Shown here: positions 36,881 through 44,742 of the stretch, in pieces
Layout: every line of letters starts with the position of its first letter
Numbering within the stretch: position 1 is the first letter of the stretch
NCBI GenBank assembly: GCA_009789175.1
Contig: CP046866.1
Span: forward strand, 1,178,001 to 1,242,000
Reading direction: 5' to 3'
Origin: Salinibaculum litoreum
Lineage (GTDB): Archaea; Halobacteriota; Halobacteria; Halobacteriales; Haloarculaceae
Length of the DNA: 64,000 nucleotides
Made by a program: the position numbers and the translations under genes
Notes under the pieces: model-generated
The model's input: the letters and a program-made list of their open reading frames with translations, nothing else
What the model was told of the DNA's origin: nothing
The model's database searches: none

Positions 36881-38534
36881 CGTATGCATCCTGTCGGAGT
36901 ATGATGAGCATCGAGAGTGCGGAGACGCCGACAAGTATCAGCGCCGGCACGGCTGCTTGCCCGTAGTATGCTGCTTCTTGGACCTGCCAGATGTAAGTAA
37001 CAATCGTCTCTCCACCGAGGGGCTTCAACAGCAGTGTCGCCGGTAGCTCCTTCATCGTCGTCAGGAAGACGAGGGCTCCCCCAGAGATGACTCCCGGGGC
37101 TATCTGTGGAAGGACGACCCGCCGGAACGACCGGAACGACCCGTCGCCCATCGACCGGGCGGCCTCGACGTGTTTGGGGTCGACCTGCAGTATCGACGAC
37201 TCCATCGTCCCCACGGCCTGTGGGACGAAGCGGACCACGTAGGCGAAGACGAGGAGGAACACCGTTCCATAGAGCACGCCCGCAAAGCGCAGTCCGACGA
37301 AGATGAGTGCGAGACCGACGACGACGCCAGGCATCGCATAGCCGACGTAACTCGCCCGCTCGGGCAAAGACCCCAGCCGTGAATCACTCCGTGCGGCGAG
37401 ATACGCCAACGGTAGCCCGACGATGACTGCCAGGATAGCTGCGGCAAAGGAGACGCTCACCGAGTTCATCACGTAGGCAAACTGGAACTCGAAGCCACCT
37501 TCGGCATAGCCCGGCGAGGGTCGCTCCAGCCACATCACCAGGATTGCGATGGGCACGGCCAGCGCGAGACCGGCAATCAGCAGACAGAAGCCGACGGCCG
37601 GCCATTTCCAGGAGCCGAGTTGAATCCGGCCCGGCCGTCTGCTGCCACTTGAGACGTGTGCCCCTTCGCGGCTCGCGGAGATGCGGGACTCCCAGACGAG
37701 GATACCGACCGTCATCACGAGCAACAGCAGCGACATCAGCGCCGCCCGCCCGAGGAAGAAGTTGTCGTACCAGATGTATATCATCCGCGTGAATACGTCA
37801 TAGCGCATTATCTGTGGCGTCCCGAAATCCGACAGCGTGTACAGCGCCACGAGCAACGACCCTGCTGCGATGCCGGGCTTTATCTGGGGAAGCGTTACCC
37901 GCCGGAAAGCCTTCCAGCGGGAGTGATTGAGCGTGCGTGCAGCCTCGACGACAGTCCCGTCGAAAGACAGCAGCGAGGCCCGCGTCGTCAGGTAGACGTA
38001 GGGATACGTGTACAGCGTCAACACGAGGACTGAGCCGACGAGCCCGTATATCTCAGGGAGCTGTTCGACCCCAAGCGGGGAGAGGATGTCTTGTAACACG
38101 CCCCGCGGGCCAAAGGCAGAGACGAACGCGAACGCGCCGATGTAGCTCGGAATCACGAGCGGGAGGGCCGCAACGACCGTCCAGAACCGCCGGAACGGCA
38201 GGTTCGTCTGGACCGTGAGGATTGCCAGCGGGACGCCGATGAGTATCGAACAGAGCGTGACCCCGGCCGTGAGCAGAAACGAGTTGACGATGATGTCGAA
38301 CGTACCGGCGCTGAACACCATCGAGATGGCACGCTCGCGGCCAACTGTCGTTGCTTCACGGACAATCCAGAAGACAGGCGACAACAACAGGAGCGCGATG
38401 AGTGTCGCACTGACCGGGAGCAGCGACCGGCGGATTCTGGTGACAAGCTGTCGGATGTTCGCGAGGGAACCCCTAATCGTGCCGGGACTGTCCCGGGATG
38501 TACTGTCGTCGGTCGTCTCGGCTGTGCCGTCCAT
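36867..38534 (-). CDS. Ferric-iron ABC transporter permease (FbpB-like, fused)
   Basis: A 555-aa permease containing two homologous transport halves, each with about six helices and an EAA-type loop: EAARTLNHSRWKAFRRVTLP in the first half and EAARSMGDGSFRSFRRVVLP in the second. These contact the ATPase. This two-in-one layout is usual for the FbpB family. It begins 20 nt after the binding protein stop and overlaps the ATPase gene. The first ~35 residues are a polar cytosolic leader. Confidence 0.9.
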   Translation of the reverse strand: MDGTAETTDDSTSRDSPGTIRGSLANIRQLVTRIRRSLLPVSATLIALLLLSPVFWIVREATTVGRERAISMVFSAGTFDIIVNSFLLTAGVTLCSILIGVPLAILTVQTNLPFRRFWTVVAALPLVIPSYIGAFAFVSAFGPRGVLQDILSPLGVEQLPEIYGLVGSVLVLTLYTYPYVYLTTRASLLSFDGTVVEAARTLNHSRWKAFRRVTLPQIKPGIAAGSLLVALYTLSDFGTPQIMRYDVFTRMIYIWYDNFFLGRAALMSLLLLVMTVGILVWESRISASREGAHVSSGSRRPGRIQLGSWKWPAVGFCLLIAGLALAVPIAILVMWLERPSPGYAEGGFEFQFAYVMNSVSVSFAAAILAVIVGLPLAYLAARSDSRLGSLPERASYVGYAMPGVVVGLALIFVGLRFAGVLYGTVFLLVFAYVVRFVPQAVGTMESSILQVDPKHVEAARSMGDGSFRSFRRVVLPQIAPGVISGGALVFLTTMKELPATLLLKPLGGETIVTYIWQVQEAAYYGQAAVPALILVGVSALSMLIILRQDAYDGTQ

Positions 38535-38554
38535 TCGTGTGTGTCTCAGTCCCG

Positions 38555-39745
38555 TCAGAGGACGCCGGTTTCATCCAGCAAGTCGAGCGTCGGACCCGTC
38601 TCGGCGAGGTCCCCGAGGTCGACGTTTGGCGGGTTCAGTTCGTCGATGGAGGGGAGGCCGCCGACGGGGTCGACGCCTGCGATGGTCGGATACGCGAATG
38701 TCTTCGTCGCAAAAAACTCCTGTGCTTCAGCCGAGAGCAGGTGCCGGATGAAGTTCTGTGCGAGTTCCTCGTCGTTGACGCCTTTGATAATCTGTGCCCC
38801 GGAGACGTTGATAAGCGCGCCCGCGTCGCCGCTGGTAAAGGCCAGTTCGATTGGTGCGTTCTGGCGCTGGTTGCGAACACGAAGCGCGTAGTAGTGGTTC
38901 GCGAACCCACCCGTCAGGGCACCGTTTGCCACTTCGTTGGAGACGCGGAACTCGTTGGGGAACGTCTCGACGCCTGCGGCCTGCATGTCGTTGAGCCACT
39001 GGCGTGTGGTGTCTTCCCCCTGGATGAGTCGCATCGCGGTGACGAAAGACTGGAAGGCCCCGTAAGTGGGAGCCCAGCCGATGCTGTTCTGGAACGCGCC
39101 AGTGTCGGGGAAGGCCTGAACCGTATCGGGCACGTCGCTCTCGCTCAACTCGTTGCTGTTGTAGGGGACGGCGCGCGCGCGGCCAGCGAAGCCGACCCAG
39201 CCGTCGGACCGTAGCTCGGAGGGCACCTCGTCCGTGACCTCCGAGGAAAGCGGGACTGCCGCACCGTTGTTAGAGACGTTCCCGAGCGAACCGGCATCGA
39301 CTGCGAGGAAGACATCTGCCTCGCGTGCGCCCGCGTCAACTTCCTCGGTGATGCGATTCGAAAGCTGGCTCGAAGAAGCCCGTGTGTGCTCGGTCGTGAA
39401 GTCTCCGTAAATGTCAGTCAGTAGATTGATGAGTTCGAGGTAGAGACCGCTCTCGCCACCGCCGAGGTAGAAGGTCAATTCGCCTTCGAGGTCCGGAAGG
39501 TCCTCGATGGAGGTTCCGCCGGGTTCGGGACGGTCGGCGACCAGCGGACCCGAGCCACGGAAATTGGCGAGTTTGACGGCACTGTCCTTGCCGCCACCGC
39601 TATCGCTGAACCAGCCAAAACAGCCAGCCAGTGAGCCGGCACCAGCCAACCCCGTGGCGGCGAGTACGCGTCGCCGGGAGACCGTGCGGTGGCCAGTCGT
39701 TTTGCTGTCAGTGCGCCTCGTCTCGGTGTCGTCGTGTCCTGTCAT
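38555..39745 (-). CDS. Ferric-iron-binding lipoprotein (FbpA-like)
   Basis: A 396-aa extracellular binding protein. The N-terminus has a Tat motif, SRRRVLAATGLAGAG, and a lipobox SLAGC. The mature domain shows the FbpA-type features LTFYLGGGESGLYLELIN and the tandem tyrosines in GGFANHYYALRV that coordinate Fe(III) in this family. The gene starts 2 nt after the upstream RGP-like gene, so both share one iron-box promoter. It might bind iron alone or with a carboxylate chelator. Confidence 0.87.
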   Translation of the reverse strand: MTGHDDTETRRTDSKTTGHRTVSRRRVLAATGLAGAGSLAGCFGWFSDSGGGKDSAVKLANFRGSGPLVADRPEPGGTSIEDLPDLEGELTFYLGGGESGLYLELINLLTDIYGDFTTEHTRASSSQLSNRITEEVDAGAREADVFLAVDAGSLGNVSNNGAAVPLSSEVTDEVPSELRSDGWVGFAGRARAVPYNSNELSESDVPDTVQAFPDTGAFQNSIGWAPTYGAFQSFVTAMRLIQGEDTTRQWLNDMQAAGVETFPNEFRVSNEVANGALTGGFANHYYALRVRNQRQNAPIELAFTSGDAGALINVSGAQIIKGVNDEELAQNFIRHLLSAEAQEFFATKTFAYPTIAGVDPVGGLPSIDELNPPNVDLGDLAETGPTLDLLDETGVL

Positions 39746-39747
39746 CG

Positions 39748-40926
39748 TCAGTCGTCTCCTGGAGTCGGAACAGTCTGTTGAGCGGGCTCTGCCGTCGTAA
39801 TCGCGTCAAGACAACCCAGCCAGTCGAGCATGTACTCGCCGACGTGGTTGAGGAAGGCTCCGTTCTCGTAGTCCGTGAAATCACCGTTTACGAGTTCCTG
39901 TGCCATCGCCTCGAAGACGCCGGCATACGTTTCGGCGTCGGCACCGGCGTCGTCGATAATCTCCCAGACGTGTTCGTTGAGTTCGAGGCCGTGAACCTCG
40001 TTTGTCAGGTCCGAAAACGTCGAGCGGGGTGCCTTGTTGTGCTCACAGAGCGGGTCGCCGTTGTAAATCTGCTTGCCCAGCACGTCACAGGCACGTTTGA
40101 GGAAGACGCCCGACCAGATGTCGTCGAACCGGCCCACGTCCCACTCGTTGTCGTCCATGGGCAACTGGTAGAACGCCGGGATGACTTCCCGGCGGAAGGC
40201 GAGGTTCATCGAACAGACCGTGAGGTAGTTCCCCTCACGCGCGACGAAGTCCTCGCCGAAGTCTGCGGCGCTGGTACGAGTCTGTGCCTGGCCATCGAGG
40301 TCACCGTCCATCAGAATGCGGACGGCATCGAGGTCGGGGACGTTCGTCCAGAGTCCCTGCGAGGCCACCACGTCGTCGACGTGGACTGGCTCCGTCTCGA
40401 CCGTCTCGTCCATCGCGGCGTACGGATAGCCGCGCGGGTAGAGCCCGTGTTCGTCTTCGTTCTGGTAGAGGACGTTCACCCACTGCTCGTCGGAACTGAC
40501 GCCAGTGACCTCTCCCTCGTATTGGAGGTTTCGCAGGTGCCGGCCGAAGAAGTCGTACTCGTCGTGTGGCAGCGTGTCGTCGTCGATGAAGACGCCGTAC
40601 TCGAAGTCGTTGGCCCACATGTACAACAGCCCGAACGAGGTCTGTGCGTGGCTCGCCTCGGGAATCAGGTGGCTGTACTCGCCGAGTCCATGCCGCTCGA
40701 ACCACGCCTCACGGGCTGTGCCGTCGAAGACCTCGCCCGAGACATCCTCCGTCGCTAGCATCTCCGCCATCGCCTCCGTCTCACAGAAGTCCTCGGTCAC
40801 GAGGACGACGTGAAGCCGGTCCAGATCGAAATCGTGCTTGCGAGCGTTGTCGAAGTACGCCCGCATGCACTCGTACTCCCGGATGGTAGGGACGATGACG
40901 CAGACATCCTGGGTTACCTCTGTCAT
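39748..40926 (-). CDS. Reversibly glycosylated polypeptide / UDP-arabinopyranose mutase family protein
   Basis: A 392-aa cytosolic GT-A-fold protein whose motifs follow those of plant RGP/UAM proteins in the same order: IVPTIR (residues 11-16), the metal-binding FIDDD (113-117), RGYP (164-167, containing the arginine that is reversibly glycosylated in plants), QGLWTNVPDLDA (HGLWLNIPDYDA in plants), CSMNLAFRREVIP, VGRFDDIWSG and HNKAP. The second plant arginine, seven residues after the first, is Met here. Plant enzymes interconvert UDP-arabinopyranose and -furanose; the archaeal sugar is unknown. First gene of the iron-box operon, leading fbpA by 2 nt. Confidence 0.8.
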   Translation of the reverse strand: MTEVTQDVCVIVPTIREYECMRAYFDNARKHDFDLDRLHVVLVTEDFCETEAMAEMLATEDVSGEVFDGTAREAWFERHGLGEYSHLIPEASHAQTSFGLLYMWANDFEYGVFIDDDTLPHDEYDFFGRHLRNLQYEGEVTGVSSDEQWVNVLYQNEDEHGLYPRGYPYAAMDETVETEPVHVDDVVASQGLWTNVPDLDAVRILMDGDLDGQAQTRTSAADFGEDFVAREGNYLTVCSMNLAFRREVIPAFYQLPMDDNEWDVGRFDDIWSGVFLKRACDVLGKQIYNGDPLCEHNKAPRSTFSDLTNEVHGLELNEHVWEIIDDAGADAETYAGVFEAMAQELVNGDFTDYENGAFLNHVGEYMLDWLGCLDAITTAEPAQQTVPTPGDD

Positions 40927-40946
40927 TCGTCGTGTTGCATACGTCT

Positions 40947-40960
40947 TTAGGGAACCCTAA
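40947..40960 (-). promoter_or_regulatory. Iron-box-like dyad A (TTAGGGAACCCTAA)
   Basis: A perfect 14-bp palindrome 20 nt before the start of the RGP-iron transport operon. On the minus strand it overlaps a TTTTAG TATA-like element, so a bound repressor would close the operon promoter. Its partner box starts 27 bp away. Confidence 0.72.
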
Positions 40961-40973
40961 AATGGCTTCCGGT

Positions 40974-40987
40974 TTAGGACGACCTAA
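40974..40987 (+). promoter_or_regulatory. Iron-box-like dyad B (TTAGGACGACCTAA)
   Basis: A second 14-bp dyad with perfect arms in the same divergent intergenic region, 61 nt before the thiolase start. It could serve the thiolase gene or act together with dyad A on the iron operon. Confidence 0.68.
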
Positions 40988-41047
40988 TCCAGGGTCGACA
41001 AACACGGTGACCGAAACCAAGACGGGGACGGGCGGAGAGAAGGCGGT

Positions 41048-42199
41048 ATGGACGTAGCCATCATCGGCGCGGCGATGACCGACTTCGGCGACCGCGACGG
41101 CTGGATACGAGAGTTGCTGGCGGAGGCCGGACGGGCCTGTCTCGACGACGCGCCCGTCGGGGGTGAGGCTGTCGAGCACTGCTACGTAGCGAACATGGCC
41201 AGTGGGGAGCTAGAGGGTCAGACGGGCGTGATGAACGCACTGGCTCACGACCTCGACCTTCTACCGGCCTACGCCGAACGGGTCGACCAGACCTCCGCCT
41301 CCGGTGCGGCGGGCGTTTTCGAAGCCTACCAGTCCGTCGCCTCGGGTGCCAGTGAGATGACCTTGCTCGTCGGCGGCGAGAAGATGACCCACCGCGAGAC
41401 AGCCGAAACCGCTGACCTCGTGGCCTCGGTCACCCATCCCGTGGAGTATCGCCACGGCGTCACGCTGCCCGCGTTCGGTGCGATGGCTGCCCGATTGTAC
41501 ATGGCTGAGTACGACGCCCCACGCGAGAGTCTCGCGGAGGTGGCCGTGAAAAATCACCACAACGCAACGCACAATCCATACGCACAGTTCCAGACCGAAA
41601 TCGACGTGGAGACGGTCCTCGACTCGCCGATGGTCAACGACCCGCTCCGGCTGTACGACTACTGCCCCGTATCGGACGGCAGTGCTGCGCTCCTGTTCTG
41701 TCCCGTCGAGGAGGCACGGAAGTACACCGACGAGTACGTCCGCGTCGCAGGCGTCGCCGGTGCGACTGATACACACGTCGTCCACGAACGCCCGGACCCG
41801 CTGGCCATGGAGGCCGTCGCCGAAAGCGGCGAGCAGGCCTTCGAGATGGCCGGCTGGGAACCCGCGGATATCGACGTGGCGGAGCTTCACGACATGGTAA
41901 GCGTTCTCGAACCCCTCCAGCTAGAAGCGCTCGGGTTCAGCGAGCGCGGCCAGGGGTGGCAGGCTGCAGTCGAGGGCCGAACGGCTCTCGATGGCTCGCT
42001 CCCGGTCAACCCATCCGGCGGGCTGAAAGCGCGGGGCCATCCACTCGGAGCGACCGGCGTCGCGCAGGTCGCGGAGTTGTACTGGCAGTTGCTCGGGGAC
42101 GCCGGCAGCAGACAGGTCACAGCCGACCGTGGGCTGGCCTGCAACGTCGGCGGGTTCGGGAACTGTGTCATCACCTCGCTACTGGAGGTGGCAGGATGA
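41048..42199 (+). CDS. Thiolase-fold protein with Ser in place of the nucleophilic Cys
   Basis: A 383-aa thiolase superfamily protein. The usual nucleophile block of archaeal thiolases (ACASG) reads TSASG at residues 82-86, so Ser83 replaces the reactive cysteine. The active-site histidine block GGLKARGHPLGATGVAQVAE is intact, and the last block is CNVGGFGNCVITSLL. The HNATHNPYAQF stretch near 165-180 is typical of archaeal and SCP2-like thiolases. It is coupled by a 4-nt overlap to a DUF35 protein, the standard partner. It may be a low-activity or non-condensing acyl-CoA-binding form. Its upstream region is shared with the iron operon and contains two iron-boxes. Confidence 0.85.
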   Translation: MDVAIIGAAMTDFGDRDGWIRELLAEAGRACLDDAPVGGEAVEHCYVANMASGELEGQTGVMNALAHDLDLLPAYAERVDQTSASGAAGVFEAYQSVASGASEMTLLVGGEKMTHRETAETADLVASVTHPVEYRHGVTLPAFGAMAARLYMAEYDAPRESLAEVAVKNHHNATHNPYAQFQTEIDVETVLDSPMVNDPLRLYDYCPVSDGSAALLFCPVEEARKYTDEYVRVAGVAGATDTHVVHERPDPLAMEAVAESGEQAFEMAGWEPADIDVAELHDMVSVLEPLQLEALGFSERGQGWQAAVEGRTALDGSLPVNPSGGLKARGHPLGATGVAQVAELYWQLLGDAGSRQVTADRGLACNVGGFGNCVITSLLEVAG

Positions 42200-42594
42200 G
42201 CGCCGGAGAACGGAGTGACGCTCGTGACTCCGACCGTGACCTGCTCGCCCACCGCTGTCCGGAGGGCCATCTCGCGTACCCCGGCCATACTGTCTGTTCG
42301 GAGTGTGGCGAGGAGCAATCGGAGACTGTCGACCTCTCGGGACGAACTGCCGAGGTACTCACCTGGACAGAAAGCGTCGCGTCGCCCTCGGGGGTGCGTG
42401 CGCCGAATACGCTCGCTATCGTCGAGTTTACCGTCGATGGGAGTTCGGTACGGGCACTCGGGCAGACCACCGAGCCGGTAGCTATCGGCGAGACAGTCGA
42501 GCCGGTGCCGGTCGAACAGCTCCGGGACCCCGAGGAGAGCCTGCGAAGCGTAGCGAGCCAATCCTGGGACGGCTACCGGTTTGCGCCGGTCTAG
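42196..42594 (+). CDS. DUF35 zinc-ribbon/OB-fold acyl-CoA-binding protein
   Basis: A 132-aa partner of thiolase. The rubredoxin-like zinc ribbon is at residues ~17-38 (HRCPEGHLAYPGHTVCSECG; the second half of the first knuckle is His rather than Cys). The OB-fold follows with TAEVLTWTESV, VEFTVDGSSVRALGQTTEP and PVPVEQL. In archaea such proteins bridge thiolase and HMG-CoA synthase and hold the CoA chain. The ATGA overlap with the thiolase gene supports a complex. Its 3' end overlaps the convergent HTH gene by 4 nt. Confidence 0.85.
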   Translation: MSAGERSDARDSDRDLLAHRCPEGHLAYPGHTVCSECGEEQSETVDLSGRTAEVLTWTESVASPSGVRAPNTLAIVEFTVDGSSVRALGQTTEPVAIGETVEPVPVEQLRDPEESLRSVASQSWDGYRFAPV

Positions 42595-43064
42595 TCGGCC
42601 GCGAGCGGTTCCGGAGTTGTGTCCCCGGACGCCTCGTCGAGCAAGGCCTGTAGCCCGTCTTCGACGGTCTGTGTGTCGTTGCCGTCAGCGTGTGGGTAGA
42701 CAGCCGAAAGGTCCGTCTCCGCATAGACGGCGACGCAGAACGCAGGCATGACCAACCAGTCGGTGTGTTCACCTTCCGACGGCGTGAAACACTCCCGCGT
42801 CTGGAAAAACGGCTGCAGACTAACCCCGGTCTCCTCGGCCCATGACTCGAAGGACAGATACGTGTCCCGCAGGTCACCGTCGCAATCGTCCAGCGGCGTT
42901 CGTTTGACCCACGTCTCACGACTCACGCTATCGATGTGGCCGGCTTCGACGAGCGACTCCAGGCGCTCGTAGACCGCTGTGGCCTGTCTCTCGGCAGGTG
43001 GCGGGAGTTCCCCCCGCTCGAACAGCACGACTTCGATATCCCCCTCGTAGGTATTTGTGTGCAT
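42591..43064 (-). CDS. Haloarchaeal HTH-domain protein, function unknown
   Basis: A 157-aa acidic protein. The N-terminal ~55 residues include VLFERGELPPPAERQATAVY and LVEAGHIDSVSRETWVKR, which looks like a winged-helix-type domain of a family common in haloarchaea. The rest (SFESWAEETGVSLQPFFQTR, then VMPAFCVAVYAETDLSAVYP) is a separate domain of unknown role. The start at 43062-43064 has a minus-strand TATA-like ATAAAAACG near 43100-43110. No iron-box is near it. Confidence 0.65.
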   Translation of the reverse strand: MHTNTYEGDIEVVLFERGELPPPAERQATAVYERLESLVEAGHIDSVSRETWVKRTPLDDCDGDLRDTYLSFESWAEETGVSLQPFFQTRECFTPSEGEHTDWLVMPAFCVAVYAETDLSAVYPHADGNDTQTVEDGLQALLDEASGDTTPEPLAAD

Positions 43065-43230
43065 ACTGACTCGTCCGTTGATGCAACCCACTGGTAGTAA
43101 AACGTTTTTATCAACTTACATATTGAGCCGTCTTCTCACGGGATGCATGGTACCATATCTCTCAGTTTCCACACGGTAAGCGAACTGCTCGGTTAGGATT
43201 CAGATGGACGGAGTAAATCGCTGTCTGTCT

Positions 43231-43809
43231 CTATTCGCTGTCGTCGGTGCCGTCGCGGACAGAATCGTCGAGGTCGTCTTTCAGTGCATCGAGTTCGGCG
43301 TCTACGTCGACCTCTACGCGTGTGGGGGTGTCTGCACTATCTGTCCCAGAGGCGTCGTCGGAGTGGTCTGTTGCTGTTGTCGAGTCCCGGTCGAGTTCTG
43401 TTTTGATGTCTGCCTGCAGGTCCTGTGCCCGGTCCAGTAGCTCGCGGGCATCGTCGTCGGGGGGCCGGCCCTCCAGTGCATCCTGCAAGTCGGTCAGGGC
43501 GTCGTCCAGTCGGTCGACGGTCGCACGGCCGAGTGCCGTCGCCCGTTCTCGGGTTGCCGAGCCTGACCGGTCCGTCTCACGTCCGTCTGCAAGCCGGAGG
43601 GCGCGCTGGACGAGTCGCAAGGCGCGGACGTTGGTCTCCAGTGCGAGGACGATAGCCGGAATCGTCACCTCGCTGGTGAACCGGGCCAGTTCCCGCGGTG
43701 TCGGCGGACGGAGCGGTCCCCGGGATGGCTCCAGTTCCGACTGCAGTTCATCGATAGCACCCACCAGGTCCCCGATGAGCCGTGTCAACTCCCTGTCGGC
43801 CTCGCTCAT
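43231..43809 (-). CDS. DUF7547-like helical protein
   Basis: A 192-aa protein, mostly helical. It has a PPTPRELARFTSEVTIPAIV segment followed by two helices rich in Leu/Ala/Arg (ALRLVQRALRLADG, then RLDDALTDLQDALEG) and an acidic C-terminal tail. I recognise a conserved haloarchaeal family (DUF7547-like) with no known function. The start at 43807-43809 has CTTTTGTAG on the minus strand ~26 nt upstream. The adjacent iron-box at 43857 lies 15-25 nt farther upstream, so it might also be iron-responsive. Confidence 0.6.
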   Translation of the reverse strand: MSEADRELTRLIGDLVGAIDELQSELEPSRGPLRPPTPRELARFTSEVTIPAIVLALETNVRALRLVQRALRLADGRETDRSGSATRERATALGRATVDRLDDALTDLQDALEGRPPDDDARELLDRAQDLQADIKTELDRDSTTATDHSDDASGTDSADTPTRVEVDVDAELDALKDDLDDSVRDGTDDSE

Positions 43810-43856
43810 ATCCCCGCTTGGAGGCCAGGCTACAAAAGCCCCTGCCGACATCGTTC

Positions 43857-43870
43857 TTAGGCTAACCAAA
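43857..43870. promoter_or_regulatory. Iron-box-like dyad C (TTAGGCTAACCAAA)
   Basis: A 14-bp dyad with one imperfect arm in the divergent region between the DUF7547-like gene and the 59-aa gene. Its partner starts 26 bp away, as in the other two pairs. Confidence 0.62.
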
Positions 43871-43882
43871 ACCCTTTTAATT

Positions 43883-43896
43883 TTAGGGTGGCCTAA
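43883..43896 (+). promoter_or_regulatory. Iron-box-like dyad D (TTAGGGTGGCCTAA)
   Basis: A 14-bp dyad with perfect arms. It lies between the TATA-like TTTTAATT (43875-43882) and the ATG at 43906 of the 59-aa gene, the position expected for a repressor site. Confidence 0.7.
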
Positions 43897-43905
43897 GTTC
43901 ACTCG

Positions 43906-44085
43906 ATGACGACCGCAGAGGATGTTCGAACGGTCTCGCCCGCTGACGGTACTGAGGAGGCTGCAGTCGGGCCAGAAGTCGATGTGACTGCCCACTGCTG
44001 CTCGCCGGAGCGGACTGTATTCACTGAAAAAGACAACACCGACGGGTGGATTGCGACCGATACGACCGTCAAGCTTCGACGGTAG
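43906..44085 (+). CDS. Small 59-aa CC-motif protein with iron-box promoter
   Basis: A short intact frame, ATG at 43906 to TAG at 44083-44085. It is acidic at the N-terminus (MTTAEDVRTVSPADGTEEA) and has AHCCSPERTVFTEKDNTDGW in the middle. The vicinal CC after His could bind a metal or be redox-active. The ATG is ~26 nt after TTTTAATT, so a leaderless transcript is predicted, and two iron-boxes flank the TATA element. Haloarchaea have similar small proteins, but I know no function. The promoter logic makes it a strong candidate for an iron-response protein. Confidence 0.68.
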   Translation: MTTAEDVRTVSPADGTEEAAVGPEVDVTAHCCSPERTVFTEKDNTDGWIATDTTVKLRR

Positions 44086-44110
44086 CTACCTGAACGCGAC
44101 GCTTTCGTCT

Positions 44111-44659
44111 CTACTGCATTGCGCCCTCGTAGACGAGGGTGTCGTCTTCGAGGTAGTGCTCGATGTGGTGAGCGTCGTCTTCGGTCTCGACGAGGATTTC
44201 ACGGAGGAGTTGGGCCGTCGCGTGGTCGCCAAGATTCTCGGCGAGTTCGATGTGGTCCCGCAGGCTCTCGATGACATCGCCGTACATCTCCATATCGTTC
44301 TCGAGCGAGGCGCGGATGTCGTAGACGTCCTCGTCTTCCGCCTCGATGGTGGCGTACTCCTGTAGCTTGCCCATGCTTGCAACGGGCGTACCACCGAGGG
44401 CCTGTGCGCGCTCGGCGATTGCATCGGCTGCCTCTTCCGTGTTCTCCGCGGCGTCGCCGAGGAAGATGTGCAGGTCACGGAACTCCGCACCCTCTACGTT
44501 CCAGTGGTGCTTTCGGAGCTGGTGGTAGAGGACATACGCGTCGGCAAGGTCCGTGTTCAGCGCCTCGATAATCTGTTCTGCTTTCTCCTCGTCGAGCCTG
44601 AGGGCGTCGCTTTCGTCAACTGTACCGAATTCCTGCTGGACGGTCTTCTGAGTACTCAT
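44111..44659 (-). CDS. dpsA: DpsA ferritin-like iron-storage/DNA-protection protein
   Basis: A 182-aa Dps-family ferritin. It oxidises Fe(II) and stores the mineral inside a dodecamer, removing peroxide. The ferroxidase residues between subunits are in LYHQLRKHHWNVEGAEFRDL (His) and LGDAAENTEEAADAIAERA (Asp/Glu). The family's helix C/D region is QLLREILVETEDDAHHIEHY. Full length for haloarchaeal DpsA. A TATA-like CTTTATAGG on the minus strand (44686-44694) lies 26-30 nt upstream, and two iron-boxes lie above it at 44717-44756, an arrangement more like activation than repression. Confidence 0.93.
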   Translation of the reverse strand: MSTQKTVQQEFGTVDESDALRLDEEKAEQIIEALNTDLADAYVLYHQLRKHHWNVEGAEFRDLHIFLGDAAENTEEAADAIAERAQALGGTPVASMGKLQEYATIEAEDEDVYDIRASLENDMEMYGDVIESLRDHIELAENLGDHATAQLLREILVETEDDAHHIEHYLEDDTLVYEGAMQ

Positions 44660-44716
44660 TGCGTTCCACTGTTGGTTCCGTCACCCTATAAAGGCCAGTG
44701 TTGCGGAAATTTATTT

Positions 44717-44730
44717 TTTGGAAAGCCAAA
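44717..44730. promoter_or_regulatory. Iron-box-like dyad E (TTTGGAAAGCCAAA)
   Basis: A 14-bp dyad with perfect arms (extendable to 16 bp, 44716-44731), about 23-36 bp upstream of the dpsA TATA element. It uses the TTTGG/CCAAA variant of the box. Confidence 0.65.
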
Positions 44731-44742
44731 AAAGAATCCGTT

